Shown: positions 43,558 through 53,394 of the stretch, one piece after another
How positions within the stretch are numbered: position 1 is the stretch's first letter
Layout of the letters: every line of letters begins with the position of its first letter
Assembly: GCF_013204855.1 (NCBI RefSeq)
Contig: NZ_JABMKZ010000003.1
Coordinates: 62,001 to 126,000, forward strand
Length of the DNA: 64,000 bases
From: Paenibacillus alba
GTDB lineage: Bacteria > Bacillota > Bacilli > Paenibacillales > NBRC-103111
Direction of reading: 5' to 3'
Made by a program: the position numbers and the translations under genes
The notes under the pieces: generated by a model
Seen by the model: the letters and a program-made list of their open reading frames with translations, nothing else
What the model was told of the DNA's origin: nothing
The model's database searches: none

Positions 43558-45327
43558 ATGAGATCAGGTATCCGAATATGGTTTAATAAAGTTCGCAATT
43601 TACGCATTAAAGCGAAGCTGTTCCTGCTCATCACGGTATCCATGGCGGTCAGCTCGTGCATCTCCTTGGTAGGGCTGCAGATCGCCTATTCGATATATGA
43701 TCAGCAGATTTACGAGAAATCCTCCCAAGTCCTTAATCTATCTTCGACCTTGATTGAAAACGAATTGAACAAAGTAGAGCGCCTGACGTTCAGCATCATG
43801 TCCGACGAGCAGATTCAACAAAATCTCATGGTGATGAACTCGAACGAATCGGACTATACGCGCATTCAATCCCGAGCAAAGCTGGTGGATCGGCTTGTCC
43901 AATATATCAATACGGAGACCTATATTACGGCAGCGGATATTACTGATTTACGGGGAAACAGTTATTCCAGCGGTAATTTGACAACGCTTTCTCCAGAGCG
44001 GCGAGCTTTAATAGAGCGAATTTCTGAACAGGGAGGCGGCAGCTTAGGCTGGGTGAACCCTGATGCTCAGGACTATAGTCTGATTACAACAAGGCAAATT
44101 CGTTCTTTTGATAATCTGGATTTAAATAAGCTGGGCACTCTTGTGCTGCATGTGAATTTAGACAAAATTGTCAACCAATATGCGCGGGAAGCGGTCATAC
44201 GTGATGGCGAGCTGCTTATTGTTTCGGAAGGAAAGATGATTTATCCGCATACCGCTAACTTGAAGTCGTTCATGAATGACAGCTTTCCGTCTGAATCGGC
44301 ATCCAAAGGCTTTCGGATCATGGAACAAGACGGTGAGAAATATTTCGTTTCTCATATCCACTCGGACTATTTGGGCTGGACGTACTACAATACGCTGCCG
44401 TTTCAAACGATTTTCAGCCATATTATTCTGATGAAAAATTGGATGATTGCCGCTTTTCTAGTCAGCTTCTTCCTCCTTGTTGGCTTTGGCATGACCGTTG
44501 CGCGCAGCGTAACTAGACCGATAGATGGCTTGATAAGCAGCATGCGCGGCCTACAGATCAGCGATCTGGAGAATTCAGAGCTGCCGACGCTTGCTCCTTT
44601 ATCACAGCAAATGGATGAAGTGGGTTTGCTTCAGCGTACGTATCGGATGATGATTGTGCGGATTCAGGAGCTGATTAAAGAAAATTACACCAAGCAGCTG
44701 ATCATTAAGGAAACCGAATTCAGATCCCTGCAAGCGCAAATTAATCCGCATTTTCTGTACAACACGCTTGAATCCATCAACTGGATCTCCAAGATGAATG
44801 GCCAGAAGCAGGTATCGCAAATGGTTGAATCGCTCGGCTATTTGCTCCGTTCGTCGATTAGCTTGAAGCAGGATATGATTTCTGTGGAAGACGAGCTGCA
44901 GCTCGTGCAGCACTATATTACGATCCAGCGCGTTAGATTTGAAGAGCGGCTTGATTTCAGACTGGATGTTCCCGCGCACTTGTTAAATCAAAGCATTCCG
45001 AAGCTGACGCTGCAGCCTCTTCTGGAAAATGCGATTAAATATGCCGTAGAAGTCATGCTTGAGCCCTGTGTAATTCAGATTAGCGGCAGGGAAGAGGGAG
45101 ATGCTGTGGTTTTAATCGTGGAAGACAACGGACCTGGTATTGACGAAGTGTATTTGGAGCAAATTTTGACGGGAGAGCGCAAATCGAAGGGAACAGGAAT
45201 TGGCCTGAAAAATATTGATGAACGAATTAAATTGTCCTACGGGGATGAATTCAGCATTCAAGTGGAGAATCGCTTGGATGGCGGTACGCGTATTTCAATT
45301 CGACTTCCAATGATGAAAAGAGGGTAA
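43558..45327 (+). CDS. Sensor histidine kinase, YesM/LytS type (pair 2)
   Basis: 589 residues: helix near 20-40, extracellular sensor, second helix near 293-315 (MIAAFLVSFFLLVGFGMTVA), HAMP, phospho-acceptor in INPHFLYNTLESINW, HATPase_c boxes LQPLLENAIKYA, VEDNGPGI and GTGIGLKNI. ATG 43558 is chosen because translation from the upstream frame (43450) would pass through the terminator hairpin. The next gene, its response regulator, starts six bases after the stop. Confidence 0.93.
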   Translation: MRSGIRIWFNKVRNLRIKAKLFLLITVSMAVSSCISLVGLQIAYSIYDQQIYEKSSQVLNLSSTLIENELNKVERLTFSIMSDEQIQQNLMVMNSNESDYTRIQSRAKLVDRLVQYINTETYITAADITDLRGNSYSSGNLTTLSPERRALIERISEQGGGSLGWVNPDAQDYSLITTRQIRSFDNLDLNKLGTLVLHVNLDKIVNQYAREAVIRDGELLIVSEGKMIYPHTANLKSFMNDSFPSESASKGFRIMEQDGEKYFVSHIHSDYLGWTYYNTLPFQTIFSHIILMKNWMIAAFLVSFFLLVGFGMTVARSVTRPIDGLISSMRGLQISDLENSELPTLAPLSQQMDEVGLLQRTYRMMIVRIQELIKENYTKQLIIKETEFRSLQAQINPHFLYNTLESINWISKMNGQKQVSQMVESLGYLLRSSISLKQDMISVEDELQLVQHYITIQRVRFEERLDFRLDVPAHLLNQSIPKLTLQPLLENAIKYAVEVMLEPCVIQISGREEGDAVVLIVEDNGPGIDEVYLEQILTGERKSKGTGIGLKNIDERIKLSYGDEFSIQVENRLDGGTRISIRLPMMKRG

Positions 45328-45333
45328 CCGTCT

Positions 45334-46887
45334 ATGTATAAAGTGCTGCTGGTAGATGATGAACGAATGATACTCGAGGGAATATCAACGATTGTGGATT
45401 GGCAATCGGTGGGAACAGAATTGATCGGAACGGCGCGAAATGGCCTTGAAGCGTATGACTTCGTCGCCGAGCATGCACCTGATATTATTATTAGTGATAT
45501 TCGGATGCCGGGCATGGATGGCTTGCAGTTGGTGGCCAAGGTGAAGGAAACGCATCCGCATACCCGCTTCATCATGCTTTCCGGCTTCGATGAGTTTGAA
45601 TATGCGCAAATCGCGATGCAATACGGTGTAAAGCATTATTTGCTGAAGCCCTGCAACGAGAACAGCATTCTGAATGCCCTGCGTGAAATTGTTGCCGAAT
45701 ACCAGATGGAGGAAAGCAAGGAAGATTTCGTCCAGTCCATGAAAGCAAATTTGCAGAAGGTGCTGCCGCATGTCAAAGAGCAGTTTCTGAAGGAATTTGT
45801 GACGAACAAATCGTATGGCAGCCGGGATTGGGACTATTATCAGGATCTTTTTGGACTGCAGGTCAGCGGAAAGAAAGTCCGATTGTTGTTATTCCGGTTA
45901 GAAGACAAGTTCGAATACGAGCATCTTTTTGCTGTGAAAAATATTGCCGAAGATCTGCTCGATGAGCCTTTGCTCAGTTCCACCATTGCCGAACAAATTC
46001 TGATTCTGATTGAGGATCAGCAGGAAATGGGGCGATTGCAAGAGCAAATTAAAGAAATTAGGCGTATTTTCACCCTCTACTACAAAATGGACACGACAGT
46101 TGCGCTGAGTGAAGCAGGGGAGATTGTGGAGGCGAGGCGGCTTTACTTGCAAGCGCTTGATTGCTTAAGTCACCGTTTCTATCTTGGCGAGGGCGGGCTG
46201 ATTACCATGCGCGATATTTTGGATTCCAGCATGCCGAACAAGGCGGATTTCGTGTATGACGATGATCGAATTTTATTTCCTATCCGGGCAGGCAACTGGG
46301 AAGAAGCCGAGGCAAGTATCGATCTGTTTCACGATCAGCTCATTCATTCCCGACTTGATATACAAACGACCAAATCGTACGTCATTCAATTGTTTATTTC
46401 GATAACCAGACTATGCAGCGAGCACCAAATGAATATGTACATGGGACTTATTGGTCAAATTTCGCAATTGGAAACGATGCAAGCCATCATTCAGCAGCTG
46501 AAGCAGATGGCCTCCGAAATCACACATGCCAATTTTGAACAGAATAAAAATAAGCACTCGCAAGTCGTGCAGAAGGTGATTGATATTGTGAATGCAGAGC
46601 TTGCGAACGCAGAGCTTTCACTGAACTGGGTTGCTCACCGCATGCTGTATATGAACCCGGATTATCTCGGGAAATTGTTCAAAAAAGAGACTGGAGAACG
46701 CTTCTCCAACTATGTCGTTACCGTGCGAATTAAGAAAGCTATGGATCTGATCAAGCATAATGAGGATGTGAAAATGTTTGAATTAGCCGAGCAGCTGGGC
46801 TTTGGCGATAATCCGCAATACTTCTCTCAAGTGTTCAAAAAGATTGCGGGCTGCGCGCCCTCCGAGTATAAGAAACTATCGCAGTAG
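45334..46887 (+). CDS. Response regulator with AraC-type DNA-binding domain, YesN type (pair 2)
   Basis: 517 residues: receiver (VLLVDDERMILEGI; phospho-Asp in IISDIRMPGMDG; Lys in YLLKPCNEN), middle region, C-terminal AraC helices (LNWVAHRMLYMNPDYLGKLFK; FELAEQLGFGDNPQYFSQVFKK). It most likely activates the sugar ABC and rhamnogalacturonan genes that follow in the same direction. Confidence 0.94.
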   Translation: MYKVLLVDDERMILEGISTIVDWQSVGTELIGTARNGLEAYDFVAEHAPDIIISDIRMPGMDGLQLVAKVKETHPHTRFIMLSGFDEFEYAQIAMQYGVKHYLLKPCNENSILNALREIVAEYQMEESKEDFVQSMKANLQKVLPHVKEQFLKEFVTNKSYGSRDWDYYQDLFGLQVSGKKVRLLLFRLEDKFEYEHLFAVKNIAEDLLDEPLLSSTIAEQILILIEDQQEMGRLQEQIKEIRRIFTLYYKMDTTVALSEAGEIVEARRLYLQALDCLSHRFYLGEGGLITMRDILDSSMPNKADFVYDDDRILFPIRAGNWEEAEASIDLFHDQLIHSRLDIQTTKSYVIQLFISITRLCSEHQMNMYMGLIGQISQLETMQAIIQQLKQMASEITHANFEQNKNKHSQVVQKVIDIVNAELANAELSLNWVAHRMLYMNPDYLGKLFKKETGERFSNYVVTVRIKKAMDLIKHNEDVKMFELAEQLGFGDNPQYFSQVFKKIAGCAPSEYKKLSQ

Positions 46888-46932
46888 ACATGGTTTTCAC
46901 TGTTTTTTGAACATTTATCGCGGTAATTTAGA

Positions 46933-46961
46933 TTCAACTTTCGCTCCTGCAAGTAGATAAT
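46933..46961 (+). promoter_or_regulatory. Possible sigma-A promoter for the second sugar operon
   Basis: TTCAAC (46933-46938), 17-base spacer, GATAAT (46956-46961), 42 bases before the solute-binding-protein start. Four of six and five of six matches to consensus respectively. Confidence 0.4.
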
Positions 46962-47003
46962 AGAACATGTGGAGCGCAGGTGACGCATCGGAGGAAGCTA
47001 ACT

Positions 47004-48332
47004 ATGAAACACACAACCTTAACAATCCTGCTCCTCGCTCTGCTGCTCGCAAGCATCACTGGATGCAGCTCGAATCAAGGTTCAGCGAATGGGGGAACGG
47101 GGACACCACGAACGATTGAAACCGGGAAAACGGAAAGCAATAAGGAAGTAAAGCTGCGCATCGCCTGGTGGGGCGGTCAAGCACGGCACGATTACACGTT
47201 AAAGCTGATTGAGATGTATCAACAACTGAACCCGAATGTGAAGATTGATACGGAATACGCGGGATTCGATGATTATTGGAAAAAGCTGGCGCCGCAAGCT
47301 GCGGCCAATCAGCTGCCAGATATTATCCAGATGGATATATCTTACTTGACGCAATATGGGACGAAGGATCAATTAGAGGATTTGTCAACGCTGACGAGCA
47401 GCGGGACGATTGATGTTCATGCGGCAACGCCAGAAACGGTTAATTCCGGACGAGTCGACGGCAAGCTTTATGGCATTCCCCTTGGCATGAATGCAATGGG
47501 GGCCACCTTTGACGCCGCCATGCTGAAGCAAGCGGGAATTTCCTCCATACCGCCGAATTGGACGTGGTCTGATTTAGAATTCATCGCGAAGCGGATGAAA
47601 GCGCAGGGCAAGGTGCTCGATCACATGCGGTTTGATCAGTTTTTTCCGTACTACTTGCGAACGCAAGGTCAGCACTATTTTAGCTCGGATGGTACGAGTC
47701 TTGGGTATAAGGATTCCCGCTATTTTATAGATTACTTCAAGATGTATCTGAAATGGTACGAGGCTGGCTACATGCGCGATTGGGATAAAGAAGCTTTATC
47801 CAAATTGACGCCGGAAGAGAATCCGGTTGTACTGGGCGATGGGTTCATGACGATGGCTTGGTCCAATCAATTTGCTTCCTTGCAAGAAGCGGCGAAGAAA
47901 CCGTTAACGCTCATCGGTCTTCCGGGTCCGAATGGGAAGTTGGGGCTATACCTTAAGCCCACAATGCTGTTCTCCATGGCCAAAAGCTCCAAGCAGAAAA
48001 CGGAAGCAGCTAAGTTCATTTCATGGTTTCTGAATGATATCGAAGCGAACAAACTCATTAAAGGCGACCGTGGCATTCCCATTTCCAAAACGGTGAAAGA
48101 TGCTTTGAAACCTACGCTGTCCGAGCAAGATCAGAAAATTTACAACTACATGACATGGGTAGAGCAAAACAGCAGCAGCATGGATCCTCCAGATCCGATT
48201 GGTGCCGCGGAAGTCAGCAAGCTGCTTCGGGATATGCAGGAGCAAATCCTGTATAAAAAGCTGTCGGTCGAAGAGGCCGCAGATAAATTCTCGAATGAAG
48301 CGAATGCCATTTTGGCTCGCAATAAGAAATGA
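47004..48332 (+). CDS. Carbohydrate ABC transporter substrate-binding lipoprotein (family 1, YesO-like)
   Basis: 442 residues. Signal peptide with lipobox SITGC (Cys about residue 21), then a family 1 binding domain: LRIAWWGGQARHDYTLKLIE, LPDIIQMDISYLTQYG, PLGMNAMGATFD. ATG 47004 has GGAGG nine bases upstream; the in-frame GTG at 46980 lacks a site. With the two permeases and the GH105 and esterase genes downstream, the cluster mirrors the B. subtilis yesOPQ region for rhamnogalacturonan oligomers, suggesting that ligand. Confidence 0.93.
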   Translation: MKHTTLTILLLALLLASITGCSSNQGSANGGTGTPRTIETGKTESNKEVKLRIAWWGGQARHDYTLKLIEMYQQLNPNVKIDTEYAGFDDYWKKLAPQAAANQLPDIIQMDISYLTQYGTKDQLEDLSTLTSSGTIDVHAATPETVNSGRVDGKLYGIPLGMNAMGATFDAAMLKQAGISSIPPNWTWSDLEFIAKRMKAQGKVLDHMRFDQFFPYYLRTQGQHYFSSDGTSLGYKDSRYFIDYFKMYLKWYEAGYMRDWDKEALSKLTPEENPVVLGDGFMTMAWSNQFASLQEAAKKPLTLIGLPGPNGKLGLYLKPTMLFSMAKSSKQKTEAAKFISWFLNDIEANKLIKGDRGIPISKTVKDALKPTLSEQDQKIYNYMTWVEQNSSSMDPPDPIGAAEVSKLLRDMQEQILYKKLSVEEAADKFSNEANAILARNKK

Positions 48333-48417
48333 AGTTTTGATCGTTTGAAGGGTGGCTTCATGAAGAAGCTGCCCAGCGCTAATAAATAGAAATTGACGAA
48401 GGCAAGGGAGTGGAACT

Positions 48418-49305
48418 ATGAAACTACGTGAAAATGATCACATAGTCGGTTATGTGTTTATATCACCTTTCATCCTGGGATTTTTGATTTTCACGCTGTT
48501 TCCGATGATCTCATCGCTGTATTTTTCTTTTACCGAATATGACTTGTTATCTGCGCCTAGATGGGTTGGCTTCTCTAATTATGAGAAGATGTTTACGAAC
48601 GATGATAAAATACTGGATTCGATCCGCGTTACGTTAACTTATGTGCTTACGTCTGTTCCCTTGCGACTCATCATTGCGTTGCTGGTCGCGATGCTGCTCA
48701 ATCGGGCTGTTCGAGGCATTGGTCTCTACCGGGCCACGTATTACTTGCCTTCCTTGATTGGAGGAAGTGTTGCAGTCTCCATCATGTGGCGTCAAATTTT
48801 TGGCGATAAAGGGCTTATTAATGCTTTTCTCGGCAACATTGGCATCCACACGACGACATCATGGATCGGCTTCCCCGCTACCGCGCTTGGTACCTTAGTC
48901 TTGTTGTCCGTTTGGCAATTTGGTTCATCCATGCTCATCTTCCTAGCCGGGTTAAAAAATATCCCAGGCACCTACTACGAGGCAGCCAGTGTAGATGGCG
49001 CAGGGCCAGTCCGCAAGTTCTTTCATATAACACTGCCTTTGCTGAGCCCGATTATTCTTTTTAATTTAATTCTGCAAACGATTTCAGGCTTCCTGACCTT
49101 TACGCCGGCTTATATTATTTCCAATGGTGAAGGCGGGCCGCTGAACAATACATTGCTGTATTCACTCTATTTATTCCACCGCGCGTTTGTGTTTTTCGAA
49201 ATGGGCTACGCTTCGGCTATGGCATGGTTCATGCTGATTTTGATCGGCGTCATTACCCTCGTTATTTTCAAAACATCGAAATATTGGGTTCACTACGAAA
49301 GCTAG
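48418..49305 (+). CDS. Carbohydrate ABC transporter permease (MalF/UgpA type, YesP-like)
   Basis: 295 residues, six membrane helices, EAA loop YYEAASVDGAGPVRKFFHITL (split by the usual Gly). N-terminus GYVFISPFILGFLIFTLFPM is typical. ATG 48418 follows AAGGGAG. Partner of the next gene. Confidence 0.94.
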   Translation: MKLRENDHIVGYVFISPFILGFLIFTLFPMISSLYFSFTEYDLLSAPRWVGFSNYEKMFTNDDKILDSIRVTLTYVLTSVPLRLIIALLVAMLLNRAVRGIGLYRATYYLPSLIGGSVAVSIMWRQIFGDKGLINAFLGNIGIHTTTSWIGFPATALGTLVLLSVWQFGSSMLIFLAGLKNIPGTYYEAASVDGAGPVRKFFHITLPLLSPIILFNLILQTISGFLTFTPAYIISNGEGGPLNNTLLYSLYLFHRAFVFFEMGYASAMAWFMLILIGVITLVIFKTSKYWVHYES

Positions 49306-49317
49306 GAGGGATCTGAC

Positions 49318-50163
49318 ATGGTTATACGAATGAAAAGTGTGCGTACCGTACTGTATCATGTGCTTGTCTGTTTGATCGCAATCACCGCGATTTATCCGAT
49401 TCTTTGGTTGGTTGCCAGCTCGCTGAAGCCAAACGAGGAAATTTACACCACCGCAACCAGTTTGATTCCGAGCCGACTGGAGTGGAGCAACTACGTTTCG
49501 GGCTGGAAAGGCTTCGCCGGCATAACCTTTGCTACGTTTATGAAAAACTCGTTCATTATCGTTATTCTTTCCACGATTGGCGCGGTTGTTTCCTCCGCGT
49601 TGGTCGGTTATGGGTTTGCGCGCATCAAGTTTTTTGGGAGCAAATTCTGGTTCTCGGCGGTTATGCTGACGCTGCTTTTGCCTCAAGATGTGACGATCAT
49701 TTCGCAGTACATTTTATTTGCCAAAATTGGCTGGTTATCTACGTTCAAGCCGATCATTGTTCCGCAGTTTTTTGGAATTCCGTTTTTCATCTTTCTGATC
49801 ATGCAGTTTATTCGTACGATTCCACCGGAGCTGGATGAAGCAGCGAAAATGGATGGATGCAGCAAGTACAGCATCTTTTACAAAATTATCGTGCCGTTAA
49901 TTGTTCCTGCGCTTGTGACTTCCGCTATTTTCTCCTTCTATTGGAGATGGGATGATTTCTATACCCCGTTGCTGTACTTGAATAATCCGAGTCTATATCC
50001 CGTTTCCTTAGCATTGAAGCTATTTTTGGACAGCGAGTCTTTGAACAACTGGGGTGGCATGTTCGCCATGTCTACATTATCCCTGGTTCCGATCTTTATC
50101 GTGTTCATTATTTTCCAGAAGTATATTGTTGACGGGATTTCAACGAGCGGTTTGAAAGGATAA
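49318..50163 (+). CDS. Carbohydrate ABC transporter permease (MalG/UgpE type, YesQ-like)
   Basis: 281 residues with EAA loop [20 protein letters not shown] and the C-terminal [13 protein letters not shown] of MalG-type permeases. GGAGG lies seven bases before ATG 49318. No ATPase follows; a shared MsmX-like ATPase is assumed. Confidence 0.94.
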   Translation: MVIRMKSVRTVLYHVLVCLIAITAIYPILWLVASSLKPNEEIYTTATSLIPSRLEWSNYVSGWKGFAGITFATFMKNSFIIVILSTIGAVVSSALVGYGFARIKFFGSKFWFSAVMLTLLLPQDVTIISQYILFAKIGWLSTFKPIIVPQFFGIPFFIFLIMQFIRTIPPELDEAAKMDGCSKYSIFYKIIVPLIVPALVTSAIFSFYWRWDDFYTPLLYLNNPSLYPVSLALKLFLDSESLNNWGGMFAMSTLSLVPIFIVFIIFQKYIVDGISTSGLKG

Positions 50164-50216
50164 TTCGCATGACGAAGCTGATCAATACTACGAACCCACA
50201 GGGAGGAAATGAAGAG

Positions 50217-51242
50217 ATGCCAGCCTTACAATTCGATGCAGATGAAATTCGCAAGGTGATTGACCGCGTAGTACGCCGAACGTTCCGGATGGACTTTAAT
50301 TGGGATTGGCCGGGTGGAGTTGCTTTTTATGGTGTGACGGAAGCCTTCGAAGCAACAGGAAATGAGGAATATTTGCAGCTGCTGAAGGAATGGGTGGACG
50401 AGAAATTGGAAGATGGCTTGCCTAAGCTGTCTGTCAATGGGATCTCTATTGGTCACTCTTTATTGACGCTGTATAAGGAAACCGGTGAAGAGCGCTACAT
50501 CGAAATAGCTACGCAAATGGCCGAATTTCTGACCCATGAAGCAGAACGTTTCGGAGAAGGGGTTTTCCAGCATACGGTCAATTCGGAAACGTATAATTTC
50601 CCGGAGCAGGCCTGGGTAGATACGATGTTCATGGCCGGGTATTTCCTGCTGCGCATTGGCGCTATGCTGAAACGCGATGATTATTTCGAAGATGGATTGA
50701 AGCAGTATCATGGACATGAAAATTATTTGCAGGATGCAACCACGAATCTGTACTACCATGGCTGGGATAATCTTGCTCAAACTCATATGTCCGGCATGTT
50801 CTGGGCTCGCGGCAACGCATGGGCGGCAATTACGATGGCTCGAGCGCTGCGTTTGGTCCATGTCACACATCCATCGTTTATGATTATGGAAGGCTCGCTG
50901 CGTGATCAGCTAAGCGCACTTGTCCGATTGCAGGACGAAAGCGGTCTCTGGCATACAGTTCTGACGGATAAAGAGTCCTATCTGGAAACGTCTGGTTCGG
51001 CAGGGATCGCCGCTGCCTTAATCGGCTCAGGTAATTTATACAACAAATACACGAATAAATCGATTCAAGGCATTTTATCCCGCATCACCGAGGATGGAAC
51101 TGTTACACAGGTATCAGCAGGCACGGCGGTTATGCGAGATATTGAAGGCTACAGGGGAGTCCCCCACAAACGCATTCAAGGCTGGGGACAAGGACTAGGA
51201 CTAACCTTTCTGTCATCCTTGCTCAACCGCAAAGACTGGTAG
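50217..51242 (+). CDS. GH105 unsaturated rhamnogalacturonyl hydrolase (YesR/YteR-like)
   Basis: 341 residues from ATG 50217 (GGGAGG upstream); ATG 50169 in frame is a possible earlier start. An (alpha/alpha)6-barrel enzyme: FPEQAWVDTMFMAGYF carries the catalytic Asp, MFWARGNAWAAI the substrate-binding Trp/Arg, and ESGLWHTVL, YLETSGSAGIAAAL follow the family. It hydrates the 4,5 double bond of unsaturated galacturonyl-rhamnose, releasing rhamnose and the keto-uronate used by KdgF and KduI. There is no signal peptide, so it acts in the cytoplasm on imported disaccharides. Confidence 0.92.
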   Translation: MPALQFDADEIRKVIDRVVRRTFRMDFNWDWPGGVAFYGVTEAFEATGNEEYLQLLKEWVDEKLEDGLPKLSVNGISIGHSLLTLYKETGEERYIEIATQMAEFLTHEAERFGEGVFQHTVNSETYNFPEQAWVDTMFMAGYFLLRIGAMLKRDDYFEDGLKQYHGHENYLQDATTNLYYHGWDNLAQTHMSGMFWARGNAWAAITMARALRLVHVTHPSFMIMEGSLRDQLSALVRLQDESGLWHTVLTDKESYLETSGSAGIAAALIGSGNLYNKYTNKSIQGILSRITEDGTVTQVSAGTAVMRDIEGYRGVPHKRIQGWGQGLGLTFLSSLLNRKDW

Positions 51243-51252
51243 GCCGCGTACT

Positions 51253-52368
51253 ATGAGTGTGCATTTGCGGTTTGATTTTGGTCCTGAAGCAAGCGCGGCG
51301 AAGGAAGGGTACACGAAAGTGAGCGCCAACACACGTTATGATGCCAAAGTAGGCGGTTATGGCTTTCTCGAGGGCTCTACGGTCTATGAACGTGATCGTG
51401 GACGTCCGGAGGCGCTGCGGCAAGATTTCTGCATCCCTGTAGGGGCTGTGTTCGTTGCAGACGTGCCAAATGGCAACTATACGATACATACCTTGATGGG
51501 TGATCTTATTACATCCACTTGTACAGGTCTGAAGGCTGGGCCTGGCAGGCTCCTGCTGTCTGATTTGATGACGGCTGCCGGTGAATTTGTGAGCAGCAGC
51601 TTTACCGTTCATGTGGCTGACGAGCAGCTTCGATTGGCATTTTCCGGTGTAGCGCCGCGCATCAATGCCTTAGAAATCGTATCGGCACCGCAAGCAGCCA
51701 CGCTGTACCTCGCCGGTGATTCAACCGTGACAGATCAGCCTCAGGACGGCTATCCGTACGTAGGCTGGGGACAAATGCTGCCATTTTTCTTAAAAGCGGA
51801 TGCTGCTGTAGCTAATTATGCGGTATCGGGCCGCAGCTCCAAAAGCTTTCTGGATGAAGGGCGGCTGGCTCCAATTCTGGCAAACATCAATGCGAATGAT
51901 TACCTGCTCATTCAGTTTGGACATAACGATCAGAAGCGGGATGCGGAGCGGGCTACTTCTCCTTATACGACGTACAAAGAGCATCTGAACGTCTATATTC
52001 AAGAGGCCAGATTGCGAGGCGCTACGCCTATTTTGGTCACCTCGGTGCAGCGAAGATTGTATGATCAGATGGGAAAAATAGTGGATACGCATGGCGACTA
52101 TCTCCTCGCGATGAAGCAGCTTGCTGAAGAAGAGCAAGTCATCTTGATCGACTTAGCCGAAGAGAGCAAGCAGTTGTTCGAGTCGCTGGGCGAAGAGGAA
52201 AGCAAATCCTTGTTCATGTGGGCGTGGCCTGGTGAGTTCCCTAACTTTCCGAAAGGGGCAGCGGACAGCACGCATTTCCAGGAAAGAGGCGGAATCGCCG
52301 TTGCCAGCTTAGTCGTTGCCAGTATCCAAAAGCAGCAGATTGAGCCGCTTAGCCGTTATTTTCGGTGA
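51253..52368 (+). CDS. Rhamnogalacturonan acetylesterase, SGNH family (RhgT/YesT-like) with N-terminal domain
   Basis: 371 residues. The C-terminal 220 residues form an SGNH hydrolase: block I YLAGDSTVTD (nucleophile Ser), NYAVSGRSSKSF, block III LIQFGHNDQK and block V DSTHFQERGG (catalytic Asp-His). The first 145 residues form a beta-rich domain (VHLRFDFGPEASAAKEGYTK) also found on RhgT-like esterases and probably carbohydrate-binding. It removes acetyl groups from galacturonate in rhamnogalacturonan oligomers. No signal peptide is seen. It starts ten bases after the GH105 gene. Confidence 0.9.
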   Translation: MSVHLRFDFGPEASAAKEGYTKVSANTRYDAKVGGYGFLEGSTVYERDRGRPEALRQDFCIPVGAVFVADVPNGNYTIHTLMGDLITSTCTGLKAGPGRLLLSDLMTAAGEFVSSSFTVHVADEQLRLAFSGVAPRINALEIVSAPQAATLYLAGDSTVTDQPQDGYPYVGWGQMLPFFLKADAAVANYAVSGRSSKSFLDEGRLAPILANINANDYLLIQFGHNDQKRDAERATSPYTTYKEHLNVYIQEARLRGATPILVTSVQRRLYDQMGKIVDTHGDYLLAMKQLAEEEQVILIDLAEESKQLFESLGEEESKSLFMWAWPGEFPNFPKGAADSTHFQERGGIAVASLVVASIQKQQIEPLSRYFR

Positions 52369-52380
52369 GAATATTCGATT

Positions 52381-52430
52381 AACCAGTCAGACCCCGGTCT
52401 ATTTCCAGACTTGGATTTGACTGGTTTTTT
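52381..52430 (+). terminator. Rho-independent terminator after the rhamnogalacturonan operon
   Basis: AACCAGTCA (52381-52389) / TGACTGGTT (52418-52426) with a partly paired 28-base interior, then TTTT. Confidence 0.75.
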
Positions 52431-52477
52431 CATATGTTTTGGCAATAGAATCGACTTGAAGCAGCTGGTAGATTGAG

Positions 52478-53299
52478 ATGAGGTGCAAGATCCTATTTGT
52501 GCTCACCTTTATCAGTGCCATTGCTGCGCATTTATTTTCTAATATGATCAATGATTTATGGGATTTCCGCAACGGCATTGATACAGCAGCGAGAGAAACG
52601 GCCTCAACCATTTCTACCAACTCCGGCTTTCTGGCTAATGGGACGATTGCGGAGAAAACGTTCAGTTTGTTGACTTGGGGGCTGTTTGCAGTCGCCCTTA
52701 TTTGCGTTTTGATCCTTAGCTTCCTATGTGGCTGGTTGGTCCTGCTATTTGGTGGATTAGGTGCATTGATTGCCTATTTCTACGTGGCTCCGCCTATCAA
52801 AATTGGCTATAGAGGCAAAGGCTACAGCGAGATTGCTATATTGCTTTCCTTTGGCGTGCTGCCAAGAGTGGGCAGCTACTATGTTCAAACCATGCAGCTA
52901 GATTATCGAGCTATCCTGTTATCCTTACCTATCGGCTTATTGACCACCTTAATATTGTTTAATCATCATTTCCTGGATTGGAAAGCGGACAAGAGCGCAG
53001 GCAAGCGGACATTAGTTGTTGTCTGGGGGGAGAAACGCGCGTTGGCTTTCTCTAAATTTCTTTGTGTATTGTCATATGCAGCCCTGCTCATGTGCGTATT
53101 CCTGCACGTATTTCCTTATTATGCGCTGATAGGATTGTTTACAGCAGTACCTTTCTGGCGGGTTTATGGGAAACTTAAAGCGGAGAATCCGTCGCCTGCT
53201 TACTTGCCGCTGATGGGCGCCTCCCTGAAGGCTACCGTGCGCTGCGGTGTGATTATGATGTTGTCATTGGTGATTGAAGCGGTTGTGCAGGCTTTATAG
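52478..53299 (+). CDS. UbiA-family prenyltransferase (MenA-like), N-terminally truncated
   Basis: 273-residue membrane protein with the UbiA prenyl-diphosphate motif FSNMINDLWDFRNGID (NDxxDxxxxxD) near residue 20-35 and the second Asp-rich motif DWKADKSAGKRTL near 165. Family members such as MenA have about 45 more residues, including a first membrane helix, before this point. Here a TAG stands six bases before ATG 52478 and a terminator ends 47 bases upstream, so the missing part is absent, not mis-framed. It may be a decaying gene or a short variant. Confidence 0.75.
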   Translation: MRCKILFVLTFISAIAAHLFSNMINDLWDFRNGIDTAARETASTISTNSGFLANGTIAEKTFSLLTWGLFAVALICVLILSFLCGWLVLLFGGLGALIAYFYVAPPIKIGYRGKGYSEIAILLSFGVLPRVGSYYVQTMQLDYRAILLSLPIGLLTTLILFNHHFLDWKADKSAGKRTLVVVWGEKRALAFSKFLCVLSYAALLMCVFLHVFPYYALIGLFTAVPFWRVYGKLKAENPSPAYLPLMGASLKATVRCGVIMMLSLVIEAVVQAL

Positions 53300-53326
53300 G
53301 GTATGTAGGTAGTGAGAGTGTGGAGT

Positions 53327-53361
<35 letters not shown>

Positions 53362-53394
53362 GATATATCATCTATTAGGAGGAGTGGGTTTTTC

